Origin: an uncultured Brevibacillus sp. | GTDB lineage: Bacteria > Bacillota > Bacilli > Brevibacillales > Brevibacillaceae | DNA length: 40,619 nucleotides | Direction of reading: 5' to 3' | NCBI GenBank assembly: GCA_946402065.1 | Contig: CAMIVR010000032.1 | Coordinates: 1 to 40,619, forward strand | Shown here: positions 31,587 to 40,037 of the stretch, piece after piece | How the letters are laid out: every line of letters begins with the position of its first letter | Numbering within the stretch: the first letter of the stretch is position 1 | Notes under the pieces: model-generated | Database searches by the model: none | What the model was told of the DNA's origin: nothing | What the model saw: the letters and a program-made list of their open reading frames with translations, nothing else | Made by a program: the position numbers and the translations under genes

Positions 31587-32630
31587 ATGAGCAAAGGAAT
31601 GTCGCGACCATTGAACGATTTGCTTGGCAAGCAACTAAAGCGGGATGTGTTTAATAAAATGGGAGTCCTCGTAGCACCAGCCGCGGCGTTACTCGATCAT
31701 ATGCTGCTGCGAATTCTCGAAGCGCAAGGAATCAATCTGACCGATGAAGACGTGCAGTCGCTTCCCCGGGCAGAAGGCCGCCCCAAAAAGAAAGAACAGG
31801 TTCTCGTCGAGGAAAGCGTCGAAAAGATTACGGATATTTTTCAGGAGATTTTCCATACGAAGCAAATCCCCATGAATACGATTCAGGAGCAAGTAATTCC
31901 GAAAATTCTGCAAGCAACCGACCACCCCAACCTGTTTGTATTGTTTTCATCCTTGCAAGCAAAAGATGACTACACGTATCGGCACAACATCGGCGTCGGA
32001 GTCATCAGCACCATGCTGGGCAGATGGCTTGGATTGAAAGATCGGGAGCTGTCAGAGCTATCCGTGGCTGCGACTCTGCACGATGTCGGGAAGATGAAAA
32101 TTCCTCTGGACATCCTGAACAAACCCGGAAAATTGACCGCTGCCGAGTTCGATCTGATGAAAAAGCATACGCTGTTTGGCTACGACATGATAAAAGCGAC
32201 GGCGGGAACGAATCACCGCCAGGCACTGGTCGCCCTACAGCATCATGAACGTCAGGATGGCAGTGGCTATCCTTATGGCGTCGAAGCGGGGAAAATTGAT
32301 TTCCACAGCCGCATCGTTGCGGTAGCAGACGTCTTTCACGCAATGACATCGAAACGCGCTTACCGAGACGCCGCCCCTTTTTACATGACTCTCAGGGAGA
32401 TTTATCAAAATGGATTTGGTGAGCTGGATGCCAAGATCGTCTACGTATTTTTGGCGAAAATGATGCAGTCTCTTGTCGGCAATGAAGTGCTGCTTACAGA
32501 TGGGAGAAGGGGTCACATCATCATGATTCACCCGCACGATCCGATGAACCCGTTGGTAAGCTTTGGTGAAGAAACGTTCCTTGATTTAAGCAAGGAACCA
32601 TCTCTGAAAATTGATCAGGTAATCGTCTGA
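31587..32630 (+). CDS. HD-GYP domain c-di-GMP phosphodiesterase
   Basis: This 347-residue protein has an HD-GYP domain at about 130-300: H165-D166 in ATLHDVGKMKIP and HHERQDGSGYP at 219-229, the motif that gives the family its name. These metal enzymes hydrolyse cyclic di-GMP to pGpG or GMP. The N-terminal about 110 residues have no known sensor fold; a C-terminal segment of about 50 residues (RGHIIMIHPHDPMNPLVSFG) resembles the accessory beta domain of Firmicute HD-GYP proteins. No membrane segment is visible, so it acts in the cytosol. It precedes a CheY-like gene by 60 bp and a GGDEF gene. Confidence 0.9.
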   Translation: MSKGMSRPLNDLLGKQLKRDVFNKMGVLVAPAAALLDHMLLRILEAQGINLTDEDVQSLPRAEGRPKKKEQVLVEESVEKITDIFQEIFHTKQIPMNTIQEQVIPKILQATDHPNLFVLFSSLQAKDDYTYRHNIGVGVISTMLGRWLGLKDRELSELSVAATLHDVGKMKIPLDILNKPGKLTAAEFDLMKKHTLFGYDMIKATAGTNHRQALVALQHHERQDGSGYPYGVEAGKIDFHSRIVAVADVFHAMTSKRAYRDAAPFYMTLREIYQNGFGELDAKIVYVFLAKMMQSLVGNEVLLTDGRRGHIIMIHPHDPMNPLVSFGEETFLDLSKEPSLKIDQVIV

Positions 32631-32690
32631 ACGCCTGGAGCGTGGTTAACGACCAGGCAGAATCTGTACCTGACGGAAAGGTGGGCAGTG

Positions 32691-33053
32691 ATGGCAACGA
32701 TTCTGGTCGTTGATGATGCGGCTTTTATGCGTGCGATGATTAAAGGCGTACTTGAGGCGAATGGCTACGAAGTTGTCGCGGAAGCAGCCAATGGGGAAGA
32801 AGCCGTTCAATTATTTAAAACGTACAAACCGAGTCTGGTCACAATGGATATTACGATGCCGGTAATGGATGGGATCGCCGCACTGAGGGAGATCAGGAGA
32901 CTTGATCCGGGGGCAAAAGTGATCATGTGCTCGGCGATGGGCCAACAAAAAATGGTAGTAGATGCGATTTTGGCGGGAGCTATTGATTTTATGGTGAAGC
33001 CTTTTCAAAAAGACCGTGTTCTTTTTGCCATACAAAAGGCATTGCAGCAGTAG
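32691..33053 (+). CDS. CheY-like single-domain response regulator
   Basis: This 120-residue receiver domain has acidic pair D8/D9, phospho-acceptor D53 (TMDITMPVMDG), switch Ser81 and Lys103 (MVKPFQ). There is no output domain, so it signals by protein binding; the flanking HD-GYP and GGDEF proteins or the flagellar motor are candidates. It closely resembles B. subtilis CheY in length and in the ANGEEAV and GAIDFMVKPF motifs. ATG 32691 follows AAGGTGGG. No histidine kinase is nearby. Confidence 0.88.
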   Translation: MATILVVDDAAFMRAMIKGVLEANGYEVVAEAANGEEAVQLFKTYKPSLVTMDITMPVMDGIAALREIRRLDPGAKVIMCSAMGQQKMVVDAILAGAIDFMVKPFQKDRVLFAIQKALQQ

Positions 33054-33060
33054 GTGGACG

Positions 33061-33714
33061 ATGAAGTTTACGGGAAGAATTCTTGCCATATTGATCGCAG
33101 CCAGTTTACCGACAGCAATGTTTGCGTACATCAGGTGGATGTACGGGACTGCTGATTGGAATCTCGTCGTGTTGATACCCGTCCTCGCCATGATTGGGTG
33201 GGGATTGGGTGAAATGTATGACAAAGTGAAGTACTCGTCGGAAATGGACCCGCTCACGGAGACGTACAACCGCAGGTATTTGCTCGACATGTTTTCCCGG
33301 TTAACCGACGAGTGTGAGCGGAAAGAAGAAGCGTTGGCGGTATTTCTGGTCGATGTGGACAAGTTCAAGTTCATCAACGACTCATACGGCCATCTGATGG
33401 GGGATGAAGTTCTCCGGCAGATCCCCCTGGCAGTGGCCAAAGTCATTGAAAAAAGAAATTTGATTGTCAGGTGGGGTGGGGACGAGTTCCTTATTTTACT
33501 GCCGGGCACGAAATCCAATGAATTGCTTGAGCACTTGCAGCAAAGGCTGGACGCCGAACTGCAGACATTGCCAGAAACGCTCTCGGTTCACGTATCGGTT
33601 TCCATTGGCTTTTCTGTATACCCGGACGAGGGCAGGGACCTTAACAAGCTGATCAAGCAGGCAGACAGAAGAATGTATCGCCAAAAAGCAAAAAAAGCGA
33701 ACTCCGCCAGATAG
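33061..33714 (+). CDS. membrane-bound GGDEF diguanylate cyclase
   Basis: This 217-residue protein has two membrane segments near the N terminus (about 5-24 and 33-50) and a GGDEF domain (about 62-210) with an intact active site RWGGDEF (137-143) and the substrate-binding KFKFINDSYGH. It should make cyclic di-GMP from GTP. No RxxD inhibitory site precedes GGDEF, so product feedback through that site is unlikely. ATG 33061 lies 8 bp after the CheY-like stop; a longer frame from 33016 would overlap that gene and lacks support. Confidence 0.88.
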   Translation: MKFTGRILAILIAASLPTAMFAYIRWMYGTADWNLVVLIPVLAMIGWGLGEMYDKVKYSSEMDPLTETYNRRYLLDMFSRLTDECERKEEALAVFLVDVDKFKFINDSYGHLMGDEVLRQIPLAVAKVIEKRNLIVRWGGDEFLILLPGTKSNELLEHLQQRLDAELQTLPETLSVHVSVSIGFSVYPDEGRDLNKLIKQADRRMYRQKAKKANSAR

Positions 33715-33801
33715 GTGTCGAACAGCGAAACAGCCTCCGATTGGAATGGGGGCTTTGTGGTCTGGACAGCGTTAGGCAGCGTCATTTTCACTAAAACAAA
33801 A

Positions 33802-33837
33802 CCCCCGCGAACGAATTCTTCGCGGGGGCATTTTTTT
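33802..33837. terminator. bidirectional intrinsic terminator
   Basis: CCCCCGCGAA (33802-33811) pairs with TTCGCGGGGG (33819-33828), followed by TTTTTTT; A-rich sequence on the other side lets it also end the converging anti-sigma gene. Confidence 0.92.
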
Positions 33838-33845
33838 GATGGAAC

Positions 33846-35351
33846 TTACTTCCATACGATCTTCTTGCTCAACTCAACCAATTCATTTAACTGAATACCT
33901 GAACCGCTAACGACGACGTACAGCGATTTGTCTTTTTGCGTAGTCTGGAAGTGGACTGCTGTTTTCAACGGTTCCGTTTTTGCTTCATCCCGGGGATAAG
34001 CGACGCCAATGGCTTGATCACTGCCGAGCAGAAACAGCTTCGTATCCGAGAAGTTCCCTGGAAGGGACAAGCTGCGCTTGCCGTTTTCATTAACGCTGAC
34101 ACTGATGGAAAACTGCTTCTCACCGGTTTTGCCAGCATAATGTACCTGGGTATTCGATGCGTGCTTGCTCGTAGACGATTCGTATTGGACAGAGACCGAG
34201 CTGAGCGTATAGTCGCTCTCCACAGACGGGACCGGTATGTCGGATGCTTGTACAGCGCTGTCGATATCGGTAAAGGAAGACATCGTTATGGGCGCTTTAC
34301 CGGCTAGCCCGATCTTCTCATTTTCCGCATTCGTTCCTTCCGGTACGGCAGCGATGCCGAGGTCACCGGTGGCGGCCGTTTTTGCTTCGGAAGTGGAGTC
34401 TGGATGAGATGCGGAGCTGGTGCTGTTGTCAGGCGAGGGCTCTGTATCTGGCACAAGCCCCATGGCGACTTGGTCCTGCTGCTCTTGTCCGCGTATTGGC
34501 GAATTTTCTGGCACTGGTGTTGCGGCCGAATTTTTGGGCGCCTCCACCTTTGGCGCAGCAAGTGCCACGTTGGCATTTTGCAGGACTTGTTCCGATTCGA
34601 GCATGGACTGCTGCTTGCTCTGTCTGCTTGCCGCCGAAGCCATCGGGCTCTGCTCGTTGGAGCGAGCGATTGCCAGCGAATGGTTTGGCGGTGCAGGCTG
34701 CTTGGCGCTCGGTGTGGCACTTGCCACCGCTTGATTGGTTAAATCCGTAAGCTGGTTCGTGGCAGATTGCACAGGCTTTTCAGGTACTTTTGCTGCCAAT
34801 GCGGCATCGCCTGCTGTCTTCGCTGCCTGATCTGCTGCCGTGTCAGCTTTCGGCTGACTCCCTTCTGCCTGGCTTTCCCCTCTAGTTTCGGGGATGGATG
34901 AGAAGGCCTGAAGTCCGGGAGGCGGACTGCTTTCAGCGCCAACTGCCGCCTGGGATGCTGCTGGAGCAGATGCCATATTGGTCGCGTTCGAATCACCTGG
35001 CAGCAATTTGGTGCCAAGCAAACCGACTGCCAAAAGGATGCCGGCAGCCCCCACCCAAGCGGGGATATAGAATTTGCGCGATTTCCATTTACTGGTGAGC
35101 GGTTCTGAAATCACAGGATGCAGAGCTGCAGAATGCGTAGCGTCGTTTCCGGCTGCTTCGTAAATGGCCTGCATGATGCGATCTTCGAGTTGAGCAGAAG
35201 GCTTTGGATACTCTTTCATGAATATCGCCTCCTCTACTGTTCGATCATTTGCTTCTATCCAGTATAGACATTCGTCACACGTTTCAATATGTGCAAGTAT
35301 GGATTCATCTGTCGCAGTCTCCCATTTCTTTCGAAAATCATGGCAATTCAT
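33846..35351 (-). CDS. transmembrane ZAS anti-sigma factor
   Basis: This 501-residue protein starts with a zinc-binding anti-sigma (ZAS, zf-HC2) domain: the HIETCDEC motif (H-x3-C-x2-C, residues 21-28) plus the upstream MNCHDF. One membrane segment follows (about 99-117; GAAGILLAVGLLGTKLL), then a very long extracytosolic part rich in Ala, Ser, Pro, Gln and Glu (about 120-370) and a C-terminal beta-rich domain. The ZAS part should hold the ECF sigma factor at the membrane until a stress signal releases it. Its start overlaps the sigma gene end by 14 bp, the usual sigma/anti-sigma coupling. Confidence 0.87.
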   Translation of the reverse strand: MNCHDFRKKWETATDESILAHIETCDECLYWIEANDRTVEEAIFMKEYPKPSAQLEDRIMQAIYEAAGNDATHSAALHPVISEPLTSKWKSRKFYIPAWVGAAGILLAVGLLGTKLLPGDSNATNMASAPAASQAAVGAESSPPPGLQAFSSIPETRGESQAEGSQPKADTAADQAAKTAGDAALAAKVPEKPVQSATNQLTDLTNQAVASATPSAKQPAPPNHSLAIARSNEQSPMASAASRQSKQQSMLESEQVLQNANVALAAPKVEAPKNSAATPVPENSPIRGQEQQDQVAMGLVPDTEPSPDNSTSSASHPDSTSEAKTAATGDLGIAAVPEGTNAENEKIGLAGKAPITMSSFTDIDSAVQASDIPVPSVESDYTLSSVSVQYESSTSKHASNTQVHYAGKTGEKQFSISVSVNENGKRSLSLPGNFSDTKLFLLGSDQAIGVAYPRDEAKTEPLKTAVHFQTTQKDKSLYVVVSGSGIQLNELVELSKKIVWK

Positions 35352-35901
35352 GAACGAGCCCTCCTTCCGAATGATGTAGTATTTTTGCTAGTTCTTGGCG
35401 AGCGCGAAGGTATCGGACACGTGCGGTTGATTCGGCAACCCCGAGCAAGGATGCGATTTTGTCAAAGGGATACTCATGCGTGCAACGTAGTACAATCACT
35501 TCACGATAGGAATCAGACAGCTGGGCAAACGCCGTTTCGATTTCTCGTTTGCGCTCTTTGACTAGCAGTGATTCCTGTGGCGATTCATCGCGTACCTGTG
35601 AAGCAACATAGACAAGCTGTTCATCCGAATCGTGAAATTTTCTGCGGCGAATAAAGTCAATCGTTCTGTTGCGTGCCAGGGTGTGCAGCCAGGTTGAGAA
35701 CTGGCTGTCACCACGGTAGGTTGATAGCTTTTCGTAGGCCTTCACAAACACTTCTTGTGTTAGATCTTCGGCGTCTGAATGATTGTTTACCATTTTATAG
35801 ATAAACACGAAAATCATGTGCTGATAGCGCTGAATCAAATCCCGGTAAGCTTCAGTATCGCCTTGCAAAATCCGTTCTATGATCTCTCTATCGGTTTGCA
35901 T
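35338..35901 (-). CDS. ECF-family RNA polymerase sigma factor
   Basis: This 187-residue protein has sigma region 2 (about 25-90; DAEDLTQEVFVKAYEKL, FSTWLHTLARNRTIDFIRRR) and region 4 (about 125-180; LSDSYREVIVLRCTHEYPFD, IASLLGVAESTARVRYLRAR). It is like B. subtilis SigW in length and motifs but the group cannot be fixed. The downstream ZAS anti-sigma gene should control it, and a perfect-looking ECF promoter at 35931-35956 suggests positive autoregulation. The ATG at 35901 has GGGAGG about 11 bp upstream. Confidence 0.93.
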   Translation of the reverse strand: MQTDREIIERILQGDTEAYRDLIQRYQHMIFVFIYKMVNNHSDAEDLTQEVFVKAYEKLSTYRGDSQFSTWLHTLARNRTIDFIRRRKFHDSDEQLVYVASQVRDESPQESLLVKERKREIETAFAQLSDSYREVIVLRCTHEYPFDKIASLLGVAESTARVRYLRARQELAKILHHSEGGLVHELP

Positions 35902-35930
35902 CGATCTGGTGGCCTCCCTTCCCTTTATCT

Positions 35931-35956
35931 GACGTGATAGGTTTTTGGATGTTTCA
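35931..35956 (-). promoter_or_regulatory. autoregulatory ECF sigma promoter
   Basis: On the minus strand TGAAAC (35956-35951) and CGTC (35934-35931) are separated by exactly 16 bp, the consensus layout of SigW/SigX-type ECF promoters. It lies 30 bp upstream of the sigma gene start. Confidence 0.8.
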
Positions 35957-35982
35957 TCGTTTTTTATAAAAAACAGCGGAGA

Positions 35983-37665
35983 TTAGCTGGTAATGGTTTC
36001 CTCGTCAATGACCTCGTAATGGTAGCCTTGCTCGACGAGAAACAATTGCCGGTGCATCGCAAATTCCTGCTCTCGCGAGTCTCTCGTTACGAGCGTGTAA
36101 AAATGGGCCTGGTTCACCTGCTTTTTCGGGCGCAGCACACGGCCCAACCGCTGTGCTTCTTCCTGCCGGGAGCCAAACGTGCCGGAGATTTGAATGGCCA
36201 CATTGGCATCTGGCAGATCGATCGCAAAGTTGGCTACTTTCGAGACGACCAAGCGCGGGATCTCGCCACTCTTGAACTGTCGGTACAGTTCTGCCCGCTC
36301 CGCTTCCTTCACTTTGCCGGTGATCAGCGGCGCTGAGAGCTCATCTGCTACTGCCTGGAGCTGGTCCACGTACTGTCCGATGATCAGCACCCGGTCCTGT
36401 TCATGACGCTCCAGCAGCTTTTTCAACACTTCCATTTTACACGGATTCTCTGCTGCAATGCGATATTTTTGTTGAGAGGTTGCGAGGGCATATTTTTCCC
36501 TTAACAGGGGGGCCATGGAAATTCGTATTTCCTTGCAATGCGCTTCGGCAATCCAGCCGGCGTCTTCCAGCGTTCGCCAGGGAAGCTCGAATTTTTTCGG
36601 GCCGACCAGGGAGAAGACATCGGTTTCATTACGGTCTTCCCGAACGAGCGTCGCAGTCAGACCGAGCCGACGCTTGGCCTGGATGCCCGCTGTAAGCCGG
36701 AAGACCGGAGCCGGCAGCAAATGCACTTCGTCGTAAATGATCAGTCCCCAGTCGCGCTCGGTGAACAGGTTCATGTGCGCGTATTCTTCGCTCTCTTTAT
36801 TACGGTAAGTCAGCACTTGATAGGTCGCCACGGTAATCGGTTTTACCGCTTTTTTATCTCCTGTGTACTCACCGATGTCGTCAGGCGTGAGCTCGGTCTT
36901 GTCCAGCAACTCGCTGATCCATTGACGCACGGAAGTGGCATTCGTGGTGAGAATCAGTGTAGCCGTTTGCAGTTGGCTGATCGCCCCGATGCCGATAATC
37001 GTTTTTCCCGCGCCGCACGGCAGAACGAGCACGCCGCTGCCACCGTAGACGCTGCCACCTGCGTAAAAGCTCTCAACGGCATCCCGCTGGTAGTCGCGCA
37101 GGGCAAACGGGCTGCCGTCACGCGTCGCACTGCGCAGCCGGACCGGACAGCTTTCACCCGGTGAATATCCGGCGAGATCTTGTACAGGATAGCCGAGCTT
37201 GATCAATTCCTGCTTGATGAAGCCGCGGGCAGCCAAAGTAAGCTGGTAAGCTCGCGGCGATACCTGGCGATCAATATAGCGAACGAGTGACTTGTAGCTC
37301 ATCAACTCTGCCAAAAGCGTCGGATCGTCGCTGACAAGCAGCAGATTGTCGCCTTCCTTTTCCAGTCGGACTAGTCCGTAGCGGCTCATCAGGTCGCGGA
37401 TTTCCTTGACGATTGTCGGCGGCACGCCGAACTTGCTCAGGCGAGCGAGCTGTTCCAGGATTTGTTCCGCTTGCAGGCCGCTGGCTGCGGCATTCCACAG
37501 AGAGATCGGCGTAATTCGATAGGTGTGGATGTACTCCGGGCTTTTGTCCAGCTCAGCAAAGCCGGCAAGAAATTGCCTGGCTTCGCTAAAGCGGGGGTTT
37601 TGCACTTCCAGCAAGACGGACCGGTCGCTTTGGACGATGATCGGCAGATGGGGTTGATAAGACAC
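35983..37665 (-). CDS. XPB/Rad25-type DNA repair helicase
   Basis: This 560-residue superfamily 2 helicase matches the bacterial XPB family: an N-terminal damage-recognition-like region, Walker A VLPCGAGKTIIGIG (K221), DEVH box IIYDEVHLLPAP (312-315), motif III LGLTATLVRED and motif VI SRQEEAQRLGRVLRPK. It unwinds DNA with ATP and probably acts in repair or transcription; bacterial XPB is not essential in studied species. I chose GTG 37665, because GAGGTGA is 5 bp upstream; ATG 37683 has no site. The sigma gene promoter follows its end, so it is a separate unit. Confidence 0.93.
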   Translation of the reverse strand: MSYQPHLPIIVQSDRSVLLEVQNPRFSEARQFLAGFAELDKSPEYIHTYRITPISLWNAAASGLQAEQILEQLARLSKFGVPPTIVKEIRDLMSRYGLVRLEKEGDNLLLVSDDPTLLAELMSYKSLVRYIDRQVSPRAYQLTLAARGFIKQELIKLGYPVQDLAGYSPGESCPVRLRSATRDGSPFALRDYQRDAVESFYAGGSVYGGSGVLVLPCGAGKTIIGIGAISQLQTATLILTTNATSVRQWISELLDKTELTPDDIGEYTGDKKAVKPITVATYQVLTYRNKESEEYAHMNLFTERDWGLIIYDEVHLLPAPVFRLTAGIQAKRRLGLTATLVREDRNETDVFSLVGPKKFELPWRTLEDAGWIAEAHCKEIRISMAPLLREKYALATSQQKYRIAAENPCKMEVLKKLLERHEQDRVLIIGQYVDQLQAVADELSAPLITGKVKEAERAELYRQFKSGEIPRLVVSKVANFAIDLPDANVAIQISGTFGSRQEEAQRLGRVLRPKKQVNQAHFYTLVTRDSREQEFAMHRQLFLVEQGYHYEVIDEETITS

Positions 37666-37792
37666 AGCGGTCACCTCAAACATACGTTGTAAATAGCACT
37701 ATCGTACCATAGATGCCAGAGGAAAGGAAAATGCTCAGGCAAAAGTGTGGGAAAATAGTGAAAAGAATCGGAAAAGCTCGTGCAAAAATATC

Positions 37793-37821
37793 TTTACAAT
37801 TATCTGAATAGTAAGTAATAT
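37793..37821 (+). promoter_or_regulatory. SigA promoter of the CNNM leader
   Basis: TTTACA (37793-37798) and TAATAT (37816-37821) are separated by exactly 17 bp in A/T-rich surroundings. Transcription would start near 37828, about 290 nt upstream of the CNNM gene. Confidence 0.65.
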
Positions 37822-37827
37822 GGAGGT

Positions 37828-38032
37828 AGAGCGAAGGTAATCGCTTGCATAACGCAAGAGGGAGGGTTCGTACACTTGTTCATGACCGGTTGCCATTAAC
37901 GGGAAGGGAGGTTGTAGGAACGGCTTCACGCTTCGTCATTTTGTTTTGGGAAAGGAAGTTTTCGCACAAGTGAATAGTTCAATGAAACGGTAGCCCTGAG
38001 CGGTCTTTTGGAAAGAGCGTCTCAGGGCTTTT
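37828..38032 (+). ncRNA. candidate leader or small RNA with intrinsic terminator ahead of the CNNM gene
   Basis: About 205 nt lie between a good promoter and an intrinsic terminator. The RNA has short hairpins (GCGA/TCGC near 37831-37844, CTTGC/GCAAG near 37844-37858) and two purine-rich GGGAGG stretches (about 37860 and 37906). I cannot match it to M-box, yybP-ykoY, T-box, lysine or c-di-AMP aptamers. It also holds a possible 7-codon frame (TTG 37876 to TAA 37899) and a possible 42-codon frame (TTG 37845 to TGA about 37973). It may be a cis-acting attenuator for the transporter or a separate small RNA. Confidence 0.45.
37992..38032 (+). terminator. intrinsic terminator or attenuator upstream of the CNNM gene
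   Basis: AGCCCTGAG (37992-38000) pairs with CTCAGGGCT (38021-38029), with inner TCTTT/AAAGA pairing, followed by TTTT. It stands 85 bp before the next start and has no gene ending just upstream. Confidence 0.8.
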
Positions 38033-38116
38033 CTGCATGCAACCATATTTCGCCGCCAGTTGGGCACAATATCGGAAGCAAAACTTGACGGAGAGCATCG
38101 GGAGAGGAGGGACAGC

Positions 38117-39451
38117 GTGACGAGCGTGAGCGTCTGGGGTAGTATGTTTAACTTGGTCTTCGTATTTGTCCTTGTGTTCCTGAACGGCTTCTTCGTGGCT
38201 ACGGAGTTCGCCGTCGTCAAGGTGCGCGAATCGCGGATCACACAGCTGGTTGCGGAAGGGAACAACAGGGCCAAGCACGTCGACCGGCTCATTCACAATC
38301 TCGATGCCTATTTGTCAGCAACCCAACTTGGCATTACTCTTGCCTCCCTAGGGCTCGGCTGGATTGGTGAGCCAGCCGTCGCCAGCCTGCTGAAACCGCT
38401 GTTTCACTGGCTTGGGCTGGGGGATCCCTGGACAGGCACGATCTCCTTTATCATCGCGTTTTCGGTTATCACCTTTCTGCATATCGTACTCGGTGAGCTG
38501 GCACCGAAATCGCTAGCCATACAACGCTCGGAGTGGGTCGCCATGGGGGTGGCCCGGCCGATTCAACTGTTTTACCGCGTCATGTATCCGTTCATCGCTT
38601 TTCTCAATTGGGCGGCAGCACTCGTCCTCAAATGGATAGGAATCGCGGCACTGGACGAAAGCGAAGCGGCCCATACGGAAGAAGAGATTCGCATACTGGT
38701 CAATGAAAGTCACAAAAGCGGCTATATCGACCAGACCGAATTAATGCTGGTCGACAACATATTTGACTTTTCCGAGACGATGGCGCGGGAGATTATGGTA
38801 CCGCGGACGGACATGGTCGTACTCAATCTGCGCGATGCCTTTCAGACCAACGTCGATCTGGTGAAAAACGGGCGGTTTACCCGTTACCCGATAGTCGACG
38901 GCGATAAGGATCACATCGTGGGGATTTTGCACCTCAAGGACTTGCTCACGTACGTTTTGCAGGACAAAGGGGAAAAGCTGGAAGAGATTTTGCGGCCGAT
39001 CCTGACCGTTCCCGGTACGATCTCCATCAGCCGTCTGCTCACGATGCTGCAAAAACAACGCAGCCAAATGGCGATCCTGATCGATGAGTACGGAGGAACA
39101 GCGGGCTTGGTGACGATCGAGGATATTATGGAGGAGATTGTCGGCGATATTCAGGACGAGTTTGACGATGAACGGCCGGAAATTGAACAGACGGACGACA
39201 GTCTGTCGTTTGACGGGCGGATGCTGCTTGAGGAGGTGAACGACTACCTTCACCTGTCGCTGGACGACAGTGAGGTGGATACTCTCGCCGGATGGATATA
39301 CATGCAGATTGACCACCCGCCAAAGGTCGGCGATGCGGTCCAAGCAGACGGGTACGAGTTTATCGTCGGTGAAGTCGATCACTACCGGATCACCCGCGTT
39401 TTCATCAAGAAAAAGCCGGTACCACCTGAACCGGAACCTGCCTCTTATTGA
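38117..39451 (+). CDS. CNNM/CorC (hemolysin C-like) family transporter
   Basis: This 444-residue protein has an N-terminal DUF21 membrane domain with four hydrophobic segments (about 5-195; VLVFLNGFFVATEFAVVKVR, LGITLASLGLGWIGEPAVA), two CBS domains (about 215-335; MVPRTDMVVLNL, ILIDEYGGTAGLVTIED) and a C-terminal CorC/HlyC domain (about 350-435). The family includes B. subtilis MpfA (YhdP), a magnesium exporter. The start is GTG 38117 with GAGGAGG 6 bp upstream; a longer frame to 38060 lacks a site. The promoter-leader-terminator block at 37793-38032 may regulate it. A hairpin overlaps its stop. Confidence 0.92.
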   Translation: MTSVSVWGSMFNLVFVFVLVFLNGFFVATEFAVVKVRESRITQLVAEGNNRAKHVDRLIHNLDAYLSATQLGITLASLGLGWIGEPAVASLLKPLFHWLGLGDPWTGTISFIIAFSVITFLHIVLGELAPKSLAIQRSEWVAMGVARPIQLFYRVMYPFIAFLNWAAALVLKWIGIAALDESEAAHTEEEIRILVNESHKSGYIDQTELMLVDNIFDFSETMAREIMVPRTDMVVLNLRDAFQTNVDLVKNGRFTRYPIVDGDKDHIVGILHLKDLLTYVLQDKGEKLEEILRPILTVPGTISISRLLTMLQKQRSQMAILIDEYGGTAGLVTIEDIMEEIVGDIQDEFDDERPEIEQTDDSLSFDGRMLLEEVNDYLHLSLDDSEVDTLAGWIYMQIDHPPKVGDAVQADGYEFIVGEVDHYRITRVFIKKKPVPPEPEPASY

Positions 39452-39475
39452 AGAAAAAGTGGCAGGTTATTTTGT
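39435..39475 (+). terminator. intrinsic terminator spanning the CNNM stop codon
   Basis: AACCTGCC (39435-39442) pairs with GGCAGGTT (39461-39468), and the TGA stop (39449-39451) lies in the loop. TATTTTG follows. Confidence 0.7.
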
Positions 39476-39589
39476 TTGATGTCTTGACACATTTTTTTGC
39501 AACCGTTTTCACTTCTGTATCGTATACTATGTATAGGACAAACATAACGACCGCACAGAACGTATTGTCTTGGGAAAGAGTGATTAACG

Positions 39590-40012
39590 ATGCCGACAAA
39601 TGTGAAAGATAAAAATATTTTATTTACTTCCATCCGTCTGATGATTTGTGTAGGTCACGCAGATGGCTACATGGGCGAAAAAGAGCGGAGCAGCATCTAC
39701 CAAATGGTCAACAGCGAGCATTTTAATTTGCGGGAAAGACAAATCTTGATGGATGACATGGATGATCCGAAATCCGCAGAAGTACTGCTCGCCGACGTGC
39801 AGGAATTGGAGCCGTCCGCGAAGCTGACGATTTTAAGACAGATGTATCATATCGCCTTGGTAGACGGCAAGCTGTCTGGTGCCGAGCAGCTGGAAATCCG
39901 CCGTATCGCCTCATTGCTGGGGATTCGCGAGGAAAAACAAACACAGGTGGAAGCGTGGATCTACGAAGGGATGGCCTGGAGAGAGCGCTGGCAAGAAATT
40001 GTCGGGGAATAG
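39590..40012 (+). CDS. TerB-like helical protein
   Basis: This 140-residue, fully helical soluble protein carries two acidic metal-site-like repeats typical of the TerB/tellurite-resistance fold: VGHADGYMGEKERSSI (about residues 21-36) and ALVDGKLSGAEQLEIRRIAS (about 90-109). TerB-like proteins are linked to metal and membrane stress; the exact role is unknown. No other ter genes are nearby. Its ribosome binding site is weak (GGGAAAGAG). It is followed by a 16-bp palindrome that overlaps the stop codon. Confidence 0.7.
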   Translation: MPTNVKDKNILFTSIRLMICVGHADGYMGEKERSSIYQMVNSEHFNLRERQILMDDMDDPKSAEVLLADVQELEPSAKLTILRQMYHIALVDGKLSGAEQLEIRRIASLLGIREEKQTQVEAWIYEGMAWRERWQEIVGE

Positions 40013-40024
40013 GCAATTGCCTAT
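40009..40024. repeat. 16-bp perfect palindrome at the end of the TerB-like gene
   Basis: ATAGGCAATTGCCTAT is a perfect palindrome that includes the TAG stop (40010-40012). No spacer or T-run, so it is more like a protein-binding site than a terminator. It is 14 bp upstream of the promoter of the next gene. Confidence 0.6.
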
Positions 40025-40037
40025 CTCTAAGCGTTCC

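Noticed and set aside
37822..38032. M-box, yybP-ykoY, lysine or T-box riboswitch upstream of the CNNM gene
   Set aside because: None of their conserved core sequences could be found; I left the region as an unassigned leader.
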